This document shows, piece after piece, positions 16,292-26,463 of a DNA stretch of 58,142 nt. This DNA is from a virus. Position 1 is the first letter of the stretch, and the number at the start of each line of letters is the position of its first letter. The stretch covers positions 1-58,142 of the IMG/VR virus record IMGVR_UViG_3300042352_000458, one strand, 5' to 3'. The notes below the pieces were generated by a model. The model saw only the letters and a list, made by a program, of their open reading frames with translations. It was not told the origin of the DNA and did not search any database. A program made the translations under genes and the position numbers.

Positions 16292-17152
16292 ATGAAAAGA
16301 AAAGAACTAATAGCTGAGATTTTATCAGACTTAAGACAATACGATGAGTCGGGTCTTATAGATTATAGATCCGTAAACTTATGGATAAAAAATGAGCTCA
16401 AGAGATTTGGTGCAAACATTACTGTCAAAACTGAGAAGTTTTTGGATGTGGAAAATGGAGAAGCAGAATTACCAGAAGATTTCTGGAATTTACACTTAGC
16501 AGCTAAATGCACAAGAGACAGCCATGAATTTGTAAAAGGCAGCAAGCAAGACGTACAAGATTCTCAATATTGGACTCAAAGAATTGAGAATACTTATATC
16601 TGGGACAACTTAGCCGGAACACATAAAAAGGAAAGCTACAAAGAGATTATAGAAAAGTCTTACTACAATAACACTGAAGTAAGAACTAGGTATGTAGACC
16701 CAGTAATTTTAAAGTTAACAAAAGGTTTGAAAAAAGAGTACTGTGCACCAGGTTGTAAAAATTTGCAATCATCATTGACACACTCTGCACCACATGAAAT
16801 AAACATCGTAGGTAACAAGATACAAACAAACTTTAAAAATGGAGTAATCTACATACAATACAACGCACTACCATCAGACGAGGATGGAGATTTGTACATA
16901 CCAGATGTTGTGAACTTACAAGAGTACTTGATGTATTTTGTAAAAAGAAAGATATTAGAGGGTATTTGGATGAATGATGACGATGTTAATTTAGTAAACA
17001 AACTTCAGTACATCAAACAACAAGAAAGAGAATACTTTGGACTTGCTATGACCCAAGTAAAATTTGAGGGGTTAGGAAATTGGAGCCAAAGATTAAAGAA
17101 AAGAATGGTACAAGATACGAATAGATTCGAGAGAATGTTCCCTAACGTTTAA
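16292..17152 (+). CDS. Tail accessory/connector protein
   Basis: This 286-aa protein has an N-terminal helical region (KELIAEILSDLRQYDESGLI, DYRSVNLWIKNELKRFG), then a DVENGEAELPEDFWNLHLA segment. That combination recalls tail-tube or head-completion proteins such as the gp4/gp11 types of podoviruses. The C-terminal half has a VVNLQEYLMYFVKRKILEGI helix and a basic end. It starts one base after the HU-like gene and 12 bases before the large tail protein. A structural connector role at the tail-capsid interface is the most consistent reading. Confidence 0.5.
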   Translation: MKRKELIAEILSDLRQYDESGLIDYRSVNLWIKNELKRFGANITVKTEKFLDVENGEAELPEDFWNLHLAAKCTRDSHEFVKGSKQDVQDSQYWTQRIENTYIWDNLAGTHKKESYKEIIEKSYYNNTEVRTRYVDPVILKLTKGLKKEYCAPGCKNLQSSLTHSAPHEINIVGNKIQTNFKNGVIYIQYNALPSDEDGDLYIPDVVNLQEYLMYFVKRKILEGIWMNDDDVNLVNKLQYIKQQEREYFGLAMTQVKFEGLGNWSQRLKKRMVQDTNRFERMFPNV

Positions 17153-17164
17153 TAAAAAACTAGA

Positions 17165-20100
17165 ATGGCACAACAACAGAATAAAAAGGTAAATTTAAGT
17201 TCTGCTAAATTGGGTATGAATAAGGACACTCATCCTTCACAACTACAAGAAGCACAATATACACACGCCTACAATGCTAATACGGAAAACGAATCAGGTA
17301 ACAGCTTAAACATAACAAACGAAAAGTCAAATATATTAGCCTCCAAATTCAAATCAGGATTTAAAGTAATCGGTATTGGAGATGACATAGATACAGACGC
17401 AACCTACTTCCTCCTCACAAACCCAGTAACGGGTGTTGGGGAGTTTGGTGTTATAGAGAGTAACCAAAATAATAATGATCTACAGGACATAACCGTAGAT
17501 TGTACAGACTGTGATCAGATAAAGAATTTAGCAGAGCCTTTAGAGAACATTACTCAAACGCCTCTACAAACTTACAAAACTTTATTAACAGACGCAACTG
17601 GATACTTAGATGTAAATACAAATACTTGTATGCCTTTTACAAAAGGCCAAGGGTTTAACTTTGACATAAACCACCCGGTAAAAAGAATAGTAATAAAAAA
17701 TGAGAAGTCAGGTAAAACAGCTTACTTTTCAGATAACTACAATTCACCTAGACACATAAACATAACAAACATAGACAAGTACTTTGTACAAAACGTACCA
17801 TGTAATGATGATGTTACTACAAGCTGTATTAATTTTGACGAACTTAGAATTTTTAAAAGGTACAATATACCAAAAATAGTAGCCTCATCTATTGAGCTAG
17901 GTGGTAGGTTAAAGATGGGTGTGTACGAGTTTTTGTTAGCTTACTGTGATGCAGAAGGAAACGAGATCTCTCCTTATTACTCTATAACAAATCCTGTATC
18001 AGTATTTGATAAAAATAATGTAGTACTTGAACAAAAGGAAACAGCAGATAGAACAAGCTTAGCGATAAGATTAGACGTTTCTAACTTAGATAAAAATTAT
18101 TCCCACTATAAAGTAGCAGTAATACAAACTGCAGATATTGAGGGGGCTACTAGATATTTTATAGAAGGTATCCACACTATAAATGATAACTCAGTTCTTT
18201 ATACAACAGAGCAGGGTAAGTTAGCAACAAGTGTAGACAAGCTTTTGATAAAACCTTTGGACATAGAAAGAACAGAAAGTCTAACAGACTCTAACAATAT
18301 ACTATTCCAAACAGGGCTTACTATAAAAAAAGAAATAAACTTACAACCTGTAGTAAACTTACTTGGTCAGTTCTTAAAATTTCAAACTCACATTGCCCCT
18401 GAAAACTTATATGATAATGGAGTACTTAGTTCTAAGTATTTAGGATACAACAGAGACGAAGTCGTACCTTTTTCTATTAGATTTTTAATAGATGGAGGAT
18501 ATGAAACTGCACTATTCCCACTTATTTCTAGAGCTTTAAGACCTGGAGAAGATTCACTTATGGTGGACGGTTCCGGAGTTGGGATAAATGAAGATGTTAG
18601 ATCTATCATAGAAAACTTACAAGACTGTAATTCTAACAACAGGACTAAAAAATGGCAGTTCTACAACACCGCAGATTCTCCACAAGGATCAGTTTGCGAA
18701 GGAGTAGGAGTTGACACAGTAGAAGTAGAAGAAGAAGTTTCCTTAACTTGTATAGTTGAAGGAGTAGGTACAGTTGGACCAGATACATTACAAATAGATA
18801 TAGAAGACGATACATACGTTAACTTATACCAATACATAGAAGATAATAAATCAAACTGTAATGATGAGTTTTTAGGTACAGATATCTGTGCAGTACTTAC
18901 AGCAGATTATTCATCTATACCTTGCGAAACAGATATGTTTGAAGGGTATAATGTGTCTGGGGCAATAAGCACAGAATCAGATACTATTATAGGGGACATT
19001 ACAGATGTTGTGGAGACAAAAATACAAAAAGTTTTCCCAACTGAATATATTAAAGTTAAGCCCCCTGCAAATTGTAGTATCTATGTACCTAAGTCAGATG
19101 GTACAGGATATCAAACAGACCCAGCAATAACATACAACAACGTATACTTAAGAAACTTTTCTTTTGACAATGAAGACTGTACTTATTCAAGTATAATTAG
19201 CACTTTTATTGGCTCAGGGAGCAATCCAAATATTGCATTTTTTAATAACTACTACGCAAGTCAAGTACAAGCAGATTTAAAGTCATCTAAGGTAGTACAC
19301 CCTCTTGGGGTAGAATCTGGATTTTTAGGGAATCTACATAAGGGTGCACTATGGTTTAGCGGAGACACAGAAGGAAACACCAGCTTTGTTTTAGACTTAA
19401 GTAAGCAAAAAGATGCACCAGGAAATGACTACTTATCTACCCTTAATATAAAAAAACAAAGGGTATCTATATTCAAAAAATGCTCAGACTCATCCGCTAT
19501 CTACTCTAGAGTTATAGATATGGAGGCAGGAGAAATGTTCTTTTTTGAAAAGGTAGGATCAGATTTAAAAATAACAACCTCTTCTGGAAATGTACAAGTC
19601 ATAACAAACGGATGGCCTACAAATAAAAAGTATTTTGTAGCTATTGACTCATATATGGCTGACTTAACATCCCAGTCTAACGGCTACTTAATTGTTCCTA
19701 CAGATGGATGTTACACCTTAACCAAAAGACCAATAGAGTACAGTAGAGTAGATGTAAGCTGGAGTTCTATAAGAGTAGATAAAAGAATGATTTCTACTGC
19801 TACTTGCATATTTGATCAACCTGTTGTACAAAGTTGTAAAGCAGTGCCTTATAGAAAAGGTAACTTTGCTTATTGGGAAAGTGAAGAATCTTATCCTGAT
19901 AATCCAGAGTTGTTTGATTCAAGAAAGTTAGTTGTACCAGAAAACTTAATACCAAACTCTATAAAAACAGAGTTTAATAATATTTTTGTACTAGGAGTAA
20001 ATGATGGTAACTACATACTTGGAGACAAAGCTAATTTTACATGTAAGCCAATTAGACACTTTAGATTTCCTGACAATAAGGTAGCACCTTTTATGTCACC

Positions 20101-23100
20101 ATCTGCACAAAGTCCTTTTAGCAGTAGTTTAATTTTCCCATTAGGTATAACTATAGATGAGGAAGTTATAAATTCATTTCTAGACATAGCTGTAGTAAAT
20201 GGATTACTTACACAAGAGGATAGAAACAAAGTGTCAGGTTATGAAATATTTAGAGGAGACACATCTTTAGACAGAAGTGTTCTAGCCTCTGGCTTATTGT
20301 ATGATATGAGGCAGTATACAGAAAGCGGTAAAAAAGTACAATACTCTAACTACCCTTTTAATAGCTACCAAAGTGATTTACTAAATAAGGATTCAGACAC
20401 ACCTGCAAATTGGGGTATATCTAATACTAATTATACATTTCACTCACCAGAGACAGACTACTATAGACAAACACTTCCTTCAGAGCTAAGCATACAAGGG
20501 TATATGTACGGTAACTCTCGTGGACATTTTGATGAAGTTAAGGATCACCCTAAGTGGGTTATACTATCACCTGCTGCAAAAAATCTAGCTGGAACATTAG
20601 CTACCTTAGAAGTTGCAGGAGAAATAATAATAAAAGCAGCTGAAATTACATCCAATGCACAAGTTTGGGCTGTAGGTGGTCTTGTATTTGGAGCAAACCT
20701 AGGTCTTCCAGCATTCATTGCTGCAGGAGCTGTTACGGTTTTTGGTACAGCTGAAGCCATAGTTTATAAATACTCTCAGTATAAATACCAATGGCTAAAG
20801 ATATTTAGAGATTTAGGAAGCCCTCAAAACTTTGCTTATTACTATTTTGCTGAGGGGCATTACAATTACACATTGCCTATTCAACAAGATGGTAATAGAT
20901 TAAGAGGGATGCATGTAGCAAAGTACTTGAATGACGGAAGATTCAGAGTTACAAATGAAGTAACTGCAGAAAGAATTGATATAAATAATATTGACAGAGA
21001 AAGATCAGTATTTGTATCCTTAGGAGATAAACCACTAGTTTATCCTAACTCTGGATATACAACTTACGATAAAGGATCTAGCTCAAGTATTACTTATCAA
21101 TCAGAGGCAGGGTTTAACACTAGCGGAAGAAGCCCAGAAGTTATTAAAAACATAGCTTCTCCTTATGCTGCAGTAAAAAACTACTTACCTTCTCAGTACG
21201 GAACTATAAACTCAGTTAAGTGGTTGTCAACAGGATATGTAGGGAATTTAAAAAATGCAACAGCAAACTGCCTTTCTATATTTGGTGGAGATACATATAT
21301 CTCAAGACACACCTTAAAAAGAAAGATGCCACTATTTTTAGTGACAGCTATGAAGCAAGCAGACCTAACACCTTTTAATTACTTTTTTTATAGTAATATA
21401 GGAAAAGATCCTAGGTTCTTTTGTAGCTACGAGCAAAATACAGATTTTTCTAGAGGAGGTAAAACATTTCCAGATATAGATAGTACGTATAATTTTGATA
21501 ACAGATCTGCAACAGGTAATTACCTAGTTCCGCCATCTAAGTTTTATCTTTATTATTATGGTGTACCAAGCTTTTTAACAGAAACTAGAATCAACACTAA
21601 TTACAGATATGCCGGAAAGACTTATGATAAAAGCTTTTTCCCGCAAGTTGGAGATCTAGGAACTTGGACACAAGAGACTGTAGTTTCAATAAGAGAACCA
21701 AATGTTTTCTTATATAATAATACATACTCTAAGCAAATATCTTACACTAGAAGAAGAGTATTATCAGACACATACAGCAAAGAAGTAAGCGATAAACTAC
21801 AAGATATGCCAAATGGTATTATAGCTAGTTTACCAGACAGTACAGAGAATTCTATATACGATCCATGGTTAATATACAGACCACTAGATACTTTTGAGTT
21901 CCCTTCTAGCTACGGTAAGTTAAAAGATATCATAGATATCGAAGGACAAGCTATACTGGCCAGATTTGCAAATACTTCTGTTCTATATAACAAAGTAGAT
22001 AGTAAGATAGATGATGGCTCTAAGCCAGAATTAGCCACTTTAGGAGGAGCATCATTCTTTCAAAGAAGATCGACATCTTTCCATAATACTAATCTTGGAT
22101 ACGGAGGTACAGAAAACTTTGCTTACATCTCTAATGAGTACGGACATTTTTATGCAGATGCTAAGAGAGGACAAGTAGTTATGGTACCTACTAACGGAGA
22201 AGGTATGGTAGAAATATCAGCTATGTCAGGAAACAATCCTAGCGGTATGAGAAACTGGTTTAAGGAACACTTACCATTTAAGATTCTAAAACACATACCT
22301 AATACAGATATAGATAACCCTTACAACGGAGTTGGTCTAACAATGGGTTGGGACAGTAGATATAGAAGAGTTTTCTTAACTAAGAAAGACTACATACCTA
22401 AGAGTGATTGTATAGAGTACTTACCTGGACAAGGTTTTGCTATTAACAATACAAAATGTGGAGAGGATCAAACACCAAGTTGCCCAGAAGGGTTTACATA
22501 CAACGAGGATACAGAGATGTGCGAAAGAAGCTTTATTTCTGATGAACTATGTCCAGAGGGGTACACTTACGATAGTGTAGCAAAAACTTGTACATTAGTT
22601 GAAACAGTAGATGCTAATTGTATAGATGAAACAACTACAGTACAACCAACAACTACGGTACAACCAACAACTACAGCAGACCCATGTTTAGATTGTATTG
22701 CACACGATGTTACAATAGGCTCACAAATTTGGACAGGTTGTAACTTAGATGTAACAACATATAGGGACGGAACCCCGATACCACAAGTATCTGACCCATC
22801 TGCTTGGGCTAACTTGACTACAGGTGCATGGTGTTATTATAATAATGACCCCGCTAATGGAGCAACATACGGTAAACTGTATAACGTGTATGCAATTTTA
22901 AATACAGCTAACGGTGGTTTAGCACCAAATGGATATAGAGTACCATCAAATGATGATTGGACTACGTTAACTGCAACATTAGGCGGAGGTACTTGGATTG
23001 ATACATGGGGTGGAGGAACTAGTTTTTATCAACCTGAAATAGGTGGTTACCTAAAAGAGGCCGGGTCATGCCATTGGTTTGGAGGCCTATCTGTTGGAAG

Positions 23101-23323
23101 TAATACATCAGGATTTACTGCTCTCCCTGCTGGAAATAGAGCAACCGCAGGATATTTCGGTGAATTACAAGGTGCAACAATATTTGCTAGTTCTTCTAGA
23201 ACTAATACCACACCAGGAGTTGATCAAATTTGGGGCTATTCATTAACTAATATATCCAATGTAATTGATAAAGGCTGGGTTAGTCCAACTCAGGGAATTT
23301 CTGTAAGATTAGTAAAAGATTAA
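17165..23323 (+). CDS. Giant tail protein with C-terminal FISUMP domain
   Basis: This 2052-aa protein starts with a segment (KLGMNKDTHPSQLQEAQYTH) and a region (KGFK-type GIGDDIDTDATYFLLTNP) characteristic, to my recollection, of tail hub or muzzle proteins of Bacteroidota podoviruses. The core is beta-rich and probably forms a large tail spike or muzzle. Near the end there are two EGF-like Cys loops (SCPEGFTYNEDTEMC and LCPEGYTYDSVAKTC) and a short Thr-rich linker (22628-22680). A FISUMP domain (residues about 1841-2052) follows, with GYRVPSNDDWTTLTATLGGG, SGFTALPAGNRATAGYFG and GISVRLVKD. The stop at 23323 precedes a 304-aa ORF that looks like the natural C-terminus. Confidence 0.7.
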   Translation: MAQQQNKKVNLSSAKLGMNKDTHPSQLQEAQYTHAYNANTENESGNSLNITNEKSNILASKFKSGFKVIGIGDDIDTDATYFLLTNPVTGVGEFGVIESNQNNNDLQDITVDCTDCDQIKNLAEPLENITQTPLQTYKTLLTDATGYLDVNTNTCMPFTKGQGFNFDINHPVKRIVIKNEKSGKTAYFSDNYNSPRHINITNIDKYFVQNVPCNDDVTTSCINFDELRIFKRYNIPKIVASSIELGGRLKMGVYEFLLAYCDAEGNEISPYYSITNPVSVFDKNNVVLEQKETADRTSLAIRLDVSNLDKNYSHYKVAVIQTADIEGATRYFIEGIHTINDNSVLYTTEQGKLATSVDKLLIKPLDIERTESLTDSNNILFQTGLTIKKEINLQPVVNLLGQFLKFQTHIAPENLYDNGVLSSKYLGYNRDEVVPFSIRFLIDGGYETALFPLISRALRPGEDSLMVDGSGVGINEDVRSIIENLQDCNSNNRTKKWQFYNTADSPQGSVCEGVGVDTVEVEEEVSLTCIVEGVGTVGPDTLQIDIEDDTYVNLYQYIEDNKSNCNDEFLGTDICAVLTADYSSIPCETDMFEGYNVSGAISTESDTIIGDITDVVETKIQKVFPTEYIKVKPPANCSIYVPKSDGTGYQTDPAITYNNVYLRNFSFDNEDCTYSSIISTFIGSGSNPNIAFFNNYYASQVQADLKSSKVVHPLGVESGFLGNLHKGALWFSGDTEGNTSFVLDLSKQKDAPGNDYLSTLNIKKQRVSIFKKCSDSSAIYSRVIDMEAGEMFFFEKVGSDLKITTSSGNVQVITNGWPTNKKYFVAIDSYMADLTSQSNGYLIVPTDGCYTLTKRPIEYSRVDVSWSSIRVDKRMISTATCIFDQPVVQSCKAVPYRKGNFAYWESEESYPDNPELFDSRKLVVPENLIPNSIKTEFNNIFVLGVNDGNYILGDKANFTCKPIRHFRFPDNKVAPFMSPSAQSPFSSSLIFPLGITIDEEVINSFLDIAVVNGLLTQEDRNKVSGYEIFRGDTSLDRSVLASGLLYDMRQYTESGKKVQYSNYPFNSYQSDLLNKDSDTPANWGISNTNYTFHSPETDYYRQTLPSELSIQGYMYGNSRGHFDEVKDHPKWVILSPAAKNLAGTLATLEVAGEIIIKAAEITSNAQVWAVGGLVFGANLGLPAFIAAGAVTVFGTAEAIVYKYSQYKYQWLKIFRDLGSPQNFAYYYFAEGHYNYTLPIQQDGNRLRGMHVAKYLNDGRFRVTNEVTAERIDINNIDRERSVFVSLGDKPLVYPNSGYTTYDKGSSSSITYQSEAGFNTSGRSPEVIKNIASPYAAVKNYLPSQYGTINSVKWLSTGYVGNLKNATANCLSIFGGDTYISRHTLKRKMPLFLVTAMKQADLTPFNYFFYSNIGKDPRFFCSYEQNTDFSRGGKTFPDIDSTYNFDNRSATGNYLVPPSKFYLYYYGVPSFLTETRINTNYRYAGKTYDKSFFPQVGDLGTWTQETVVSIREPNVFLYNNTYSKQISYTRRRVLSDTYSKEVSDKLQDMPNGIIASLPDSTENSIYDPWLIYRPLDTFEFPSSYGKLKDIIDIEGQAILARFANTSVLYNKVDSKIDDGSKPELATLGGASFFQRRSTSFHNTNLGYGGTENFAYISNEYGHFYADAKRGQVVMVPTNGEGMVEISAMSGNNPSGMRNWFKEHLPFKILKHIPNTDIDNPYNGVGLTMGWDSRYRRVFLTKKDYIPKSDCIEYLPGQGFAINNTKCGEDQTPSCPEGFTYNEDTEMCERSFISDELCPEGYTYDSVAKTCTLVETVDANCIDETTTVQPTTTVQPTTTADPCLDCIAHDVTIGSQIWTGCNLDVTTYRDGTPIPQVSDPSAWANLTTGAWCYYNNDPANGATYGKLYNVYAILNTANGGLAPNGYRVPSNDDWTTLTATLGGGTWIDTWGGGTSFYQPEIGGYLKEAGSCHWFGGLSVGSNTSGFTALPAGNRATAGYFGELQGATIFASSSRTNTTPGVDQIWGYSLTNISNVIDKGWVSPTQGISVRLVKD

Positions 23324-23349
23324 TAAAATAATAATCAATATATTAAAAA

Positions 23350-24264
23350 ATGAATTGTACTTGCGAAGAAGGATACACACTATCCGGACAAGAGTGTATT
23401 AAAACAATAGTCATAACCAATGTAGTATGCCCTCCGGGGTGTACTACTGTTATGCAAGAAGGCGGGAATGCTGTATGCGATTGTAATGAATCGGTAGCAC
23501 CATCTTTTGAGAACAACTACACACTTATAGACATAACACCAGAACACTTTGAAGATGTATCATGGACTGCTGCCTACTCGCCAGTACTCGGCTCATGGAT
23601 CAGTTTTTACGGGTTTAAGCCTAATTATTACATTAGTCACAATAACTATTTCCAAACAGGTATAAACAGCAGTGTTGATCCTACAGAGTTTGGCCTATGG
23701 TCACACTTATTGACAAACAAATCATACCAAGTATTTTACGGTAAAAAACAACCGTTTACAATTGAGTATCCAATAAAAGAAGAATTCACTACAAAAACAT
23801 TAAACAATGTTCAGTTGTGGACAGAAGCTAGAAGATACCATAACGAGTATGACTATGTAGAAAATATAGGTCTTACTTTTAATAAGTCTATGATATACAA
23901 CAACATAGTAAACTCAGGTAATCTTAATTTGATACCTGAAAAAACTAAAATGGCTAACTCTAAAAAGTATCCTAAAACAAACACAGACAATACTCAGGAT
24001 ATTATGATAACAAACCCTGATGGATTTAAGTGGAACTATGACTACTTTTATAATAGAGTTAAGAGTAATACTAGTAATATACCTATGTTACTTCAAGACA
24101 AGAACCAGATAGACAAATATGTAAACTCTTCAGCTGTAAGTTTTAAAGGAAAAGCATTACTGGATAGAATGCTAGGAGACTGGTTTTTAAATAGATTAAC
24201 TTATGATAAAGATACTAGATATAACGTAGCTTTAAAGTTTACTATCAATGAATCAGAAATTTAA
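23350..24264 (+). CDS. Separated C-terminal part of the tail protein
   Basis: This 304-aa ORF begins with another EGF-like Cys loop (CTCEEGYTLSGQEC, CPPGCTTV). It continues with a SFENNYTLIDITPEHFEDV segment and a region containing PVLGSWISFYGFKPNYY, then YHNEYDYVENIGLTFNKS and a basic Tyr-rich end. These look like the C-terminal part of the same kind of tail protein that ends upstream at 23323. It has its own ATG behind an A-rich leader, 26 bases after that stop, so it may be translated as a separate subunit. I infer that insertion of a FISUMP cassette split an ancestral gene. Confidence 0.6.
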   Translation: MNCTCEEGYTLSGQECIKTIVITNVVCPPGCTTVMQEGGNAVCDCNESVAPSFENNYTLIDITPEHFEDVSWTAAYSPVLGSWISFYGFKPNYYISHNNYFQTGINSSVDPTEFGLWSHLLTNKSYQVFYGKKQPFTIEYPIKEEFTTKTLNNVQLWTEARRYHNEYDYVENIGLTFNKSMIYNNIVNSGNLNLIPEKTKMANSKKYPKTNTDNTQDIMITNPDGFKWNYDYFYNRVKSNTSNIPMLLQDKNQIDKYVNSSAVSFKGKALLDRMLGDWFLNRLTYDKDTRYNVALKFTINESEI

Positions 24265-24269
24265 CTAAT

Positions 24270-24300
24270 TTTGTAAATTCAATAATTTTTCTTAATTTTG
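24270..24300 (+). promoter_or_regulatory. Late-type promoter upstream of the tail lysozyme gene
   Basis: TTTG at 24270-24273 and TAATTTTG at 24293-24300 are spaced 19 bases. The -33 element begins just after the preceding stop codon. The sequence immediately after the -7 element folds into the hairpin at 24300-24322. Confidence 0.7.
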
Positions 24301-24322
24301 CCCCTAACTTACAACTAGGGGC
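24300..24322 (+). other. Hairpin overlapping the promoter start region
   Basis: GCCCCTA (24300-24306) pairs with TAGGGGC (24316-24322) across a nine-base loop, followed by TTAATTTTTAT. It could be an upstream terminator nested in the promoter or a 5' leader structure; the tail is only moderately T-rich. Confidence 0.5.
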
Positions 24323-24345
24323 TTAATTTTTATATAAACACCATA

Positions 24346-26451
24346 ATGGCAGTAGACGATAAGAAAAAATACGCATATAATTATTTAATAGGCAAGGGAT
24401 TATCTCCTATAGCCGCAGCAGGCATAGTAGGGAACTTAGTAGCAGAGTCAGGGCTTAATACAACAATACCAGGCAAAGCGGACAATAAAGGTTCTATAGG
24501 AATAGCACAATGGCACAGCGATAGAAAAGAGGGCCTTATGAATTTTGCAAAGCGTGCTAATCAGCCTTTTAGTAAATTATCTACACAATTAGATTACTTA
24601 GTATACGAGCTTAATAGCCCAGGATACAGTAAGGCACTGTCGGGGCTAAACTCAGCAAGAACTCCAGGAGAAGCTTCCATAGCTTTTATGAACCATTATG
24701 AGAAACCGGCAGAGTGGGCTAAAAAACAAAGTGTAGGAAAGAGGGTAAATGAAGCAGCCTCAGTATACACAGGTAAACCTTATACAGAAGTGGCTTATAC
24801 AGAAGAGGAAGGCAGTAGCTCTTACTATGATCCTAACCAAGACTTTAACTACGACAAAAATCCACAAGGCTCAACCTATGTAGCTGAAGAGGAAGAAGAC
24901 TTTGAAGCAGAGACAGCAAAACAAGAGCTTGCACAAAAACAAGTAGAAAAAAACTTTTTGGCAGAACTACAATCACAAATATCAACACAACCACAAGTAC
25001 AACAAGATGTACAACAGGCATACGAAATAGACCCCTCTTTGTACCAAATGCCACAGATAGCACTTCCAGAGTATGGAGATACAAATATTCCAACTATGCA
25101 AATAGGGGGTATAGCAGGAGAAGATCAAAAGATACTTATAAAGGATAATAGAAAAATAAGTGCCACTACAGGAAAACCTATAAATCCAAACTCGGATATA
25201 GTGACAGGAAAGTACGATAAAAAGGTAATAAGAAATTTAGCTTTAGCTGCAAGTAAGTACAATGCTGACCCATATACAAATATAGCAGTAGGGTTACAGG
25301 AATCAAAGCTAGGCACTACAGATGGAAACATAGGTCATATTATAGGTAAACATGATACAAAGTTTACAGGCAGAGAAGAAGAAGATCTAGTAAGTATCTT
25401 ACAAGACAAATTAAGATACGCAAAAAGACTAGGCATAGAAGATGAAGCTACTATGCTCCAAGCTTATAATGGTCTAGGTAAAATAACACCTCAGACAGAG
25501 AAAGGCTATCATGGGTTTGAAATGGCAAAAATATATGGAGTACCTTTGCCAAAAGAAGGCATAGATATGAGGAAGAACCCTCTGTACGGAAAAAGAGTAA
25601 TAGACTTAAGAGATAATGTAATAAAGAAAAATCCAGAGTTAGTAAGGTACGTAGAAAGCTTACCTAAGTACAATCCATTTTCTGGGGAATACGAAGACAA
25701 AAACAACCCTTTACCGATGCTAAACTATAGAAGTAAAAAAAGGTTTCAAGAGGGAGGACAAACAGATCCAGTAAAACAGTGGACTTTAGATTACATCAAT
25801 TCCCCAAAGTATAGAGAAAGATTAAAAGGAAGCGGCTACGAAGATGTAAACGGAGAAATCAAAGCTAGAGCAGAGGATGTAAAAAATACAAAGATATCGT
25901 ATAGCAGACCTACTGCATTAGAGGCATTAAAAAGCTTCAGGCTTCCGGTATATCCCTCAAGCCATTTTGATGATGATATTGTTAATTTAGACTACAAATC
26001 GGATTTAAAATATCTTAAAAAGGCTTATCCTGAATTACCAATGCCTACAAAAAATGAAATATTGGCTCACGAAATGAGTCACGCAGAGACGGAATACGGA
26101 GGTAGGGATAATAGGATGAATGATTACGATACTAGAAACCTTAAAGGGAGGGGGATGAATATTCCTTGGGTAAATAGTCACGACAAAGAGCCAGATGAAA
26201 ATAAGTCAGACCTAAATGCTTTTAGATACTTATTAAAACAGCAAGGTATATATGATGCAGGAAAAGAAGACTTTACAAAAGAGCACTTAAAAAAAGCAAA
26301 AAATACTTTTACAAAAGGCAGACTTAAAAGAAATTATTCAGACAAAAGCCTAATTTGGTTAATGAACCATGTAGCACAAACAGATAAACAAAATGACAAT
26401 ATACAGTACGTCAAAGACGGAGGTACTATAAAACCCAGATTTACAAAATAA
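24346..26451 (+). CDS. Tail lysozyme fused to a second lytic-like and a peptidase-like domain
   Basis: This 701-aa protein has three parts. Residues about 5-135 match phage tail lysozymes: KYAYNYLIGKGLSPIAAAGI, then a VGNLVAESGLN motif with the likely catalytic Glu, and GSIGIAQWHSDRK. Residues about 290-395 look like a second lysozyme or transglycosylase-like domain (ALAASKYNADPYTNIAVGLQ, ESKLG). Residues about 540-700 carry a zincin-type motif, LAHEMSHAET (H575, E576, H579), with further acidic residues in DKEPDENKSDLNAFRYL. It should open peptidoglycan during DNA entry, and the peptidase may process virion proteins. It has its own promoter and starts a group of virion genes. Confidence 0.7.
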   Translation: MAVDDKKKYAYNYLIGKGLSPIAAAGIVGNLVAESGLNTTIPGKADNKGSIGIAQWHSDRKEGLMNFAKRANQPFSKLSTQLDYLVYELNSPGYSKALSGLNSARTPGEASIAFMNHYEKPAEWAKKQSVGKRVNEAASVYTGKPYTEVAYTEEEGSSSYYDPNQDFNYDKNPQGSTYVAEEEEDFEAETAKQELAQKQVEKNFLAELQSQISTQPQVQQDVQQAYEIDPSLYQMPQIALPEYGDTNIPTMQIGGIAGEDQKILIKDNRKISATTGKPINPNSDIVTGKYDKKVIRNLALAASKYNADPYTNIAVGLQESKLGTTDGNIGHIIGKHDTKFTGREEEDLVSILQDKLRYAKRLGIEDEATMLQAYNGLGKITPQTEKGYHGFEMAKIYGVPLPKEGIDMRKNPLYGKRVIDLRDNVIKKNPELVRYVESLPKYNPFSGEYEDKNNPLPMLNYRSKKRFQEGGQTDPVKQWTLDYINSPKYRERLKGSGYEDVNGEIKARAEDVKNTKISYSRPTALEALKSFRLPVYPSSHFDDDIVNLDYKSDLKYLKKAYPELPMPTKNEILAHEMSHAETEYGGRDNRMNDYDTRNLKGRGMNIPWVNSHDKEPDENKSDLNAFRYLLKQQGIYDAGKEDFTKEHLKKAKNTFTKGRLKRNYSDKSLIWLMNHVAQTDKQNDNIQYVKDGGTIKPRFTK

Positions 26452-26463
26452 CTAACATTAGCT

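Noticed and set aside
22685-23320. FISUMP domain as a diversity-generating retroelement target
   Set aside because: No reverse transcriptase gene and no second near-copy (template repeat) were seen in the window, so there is no evidence for retro-diversification here.
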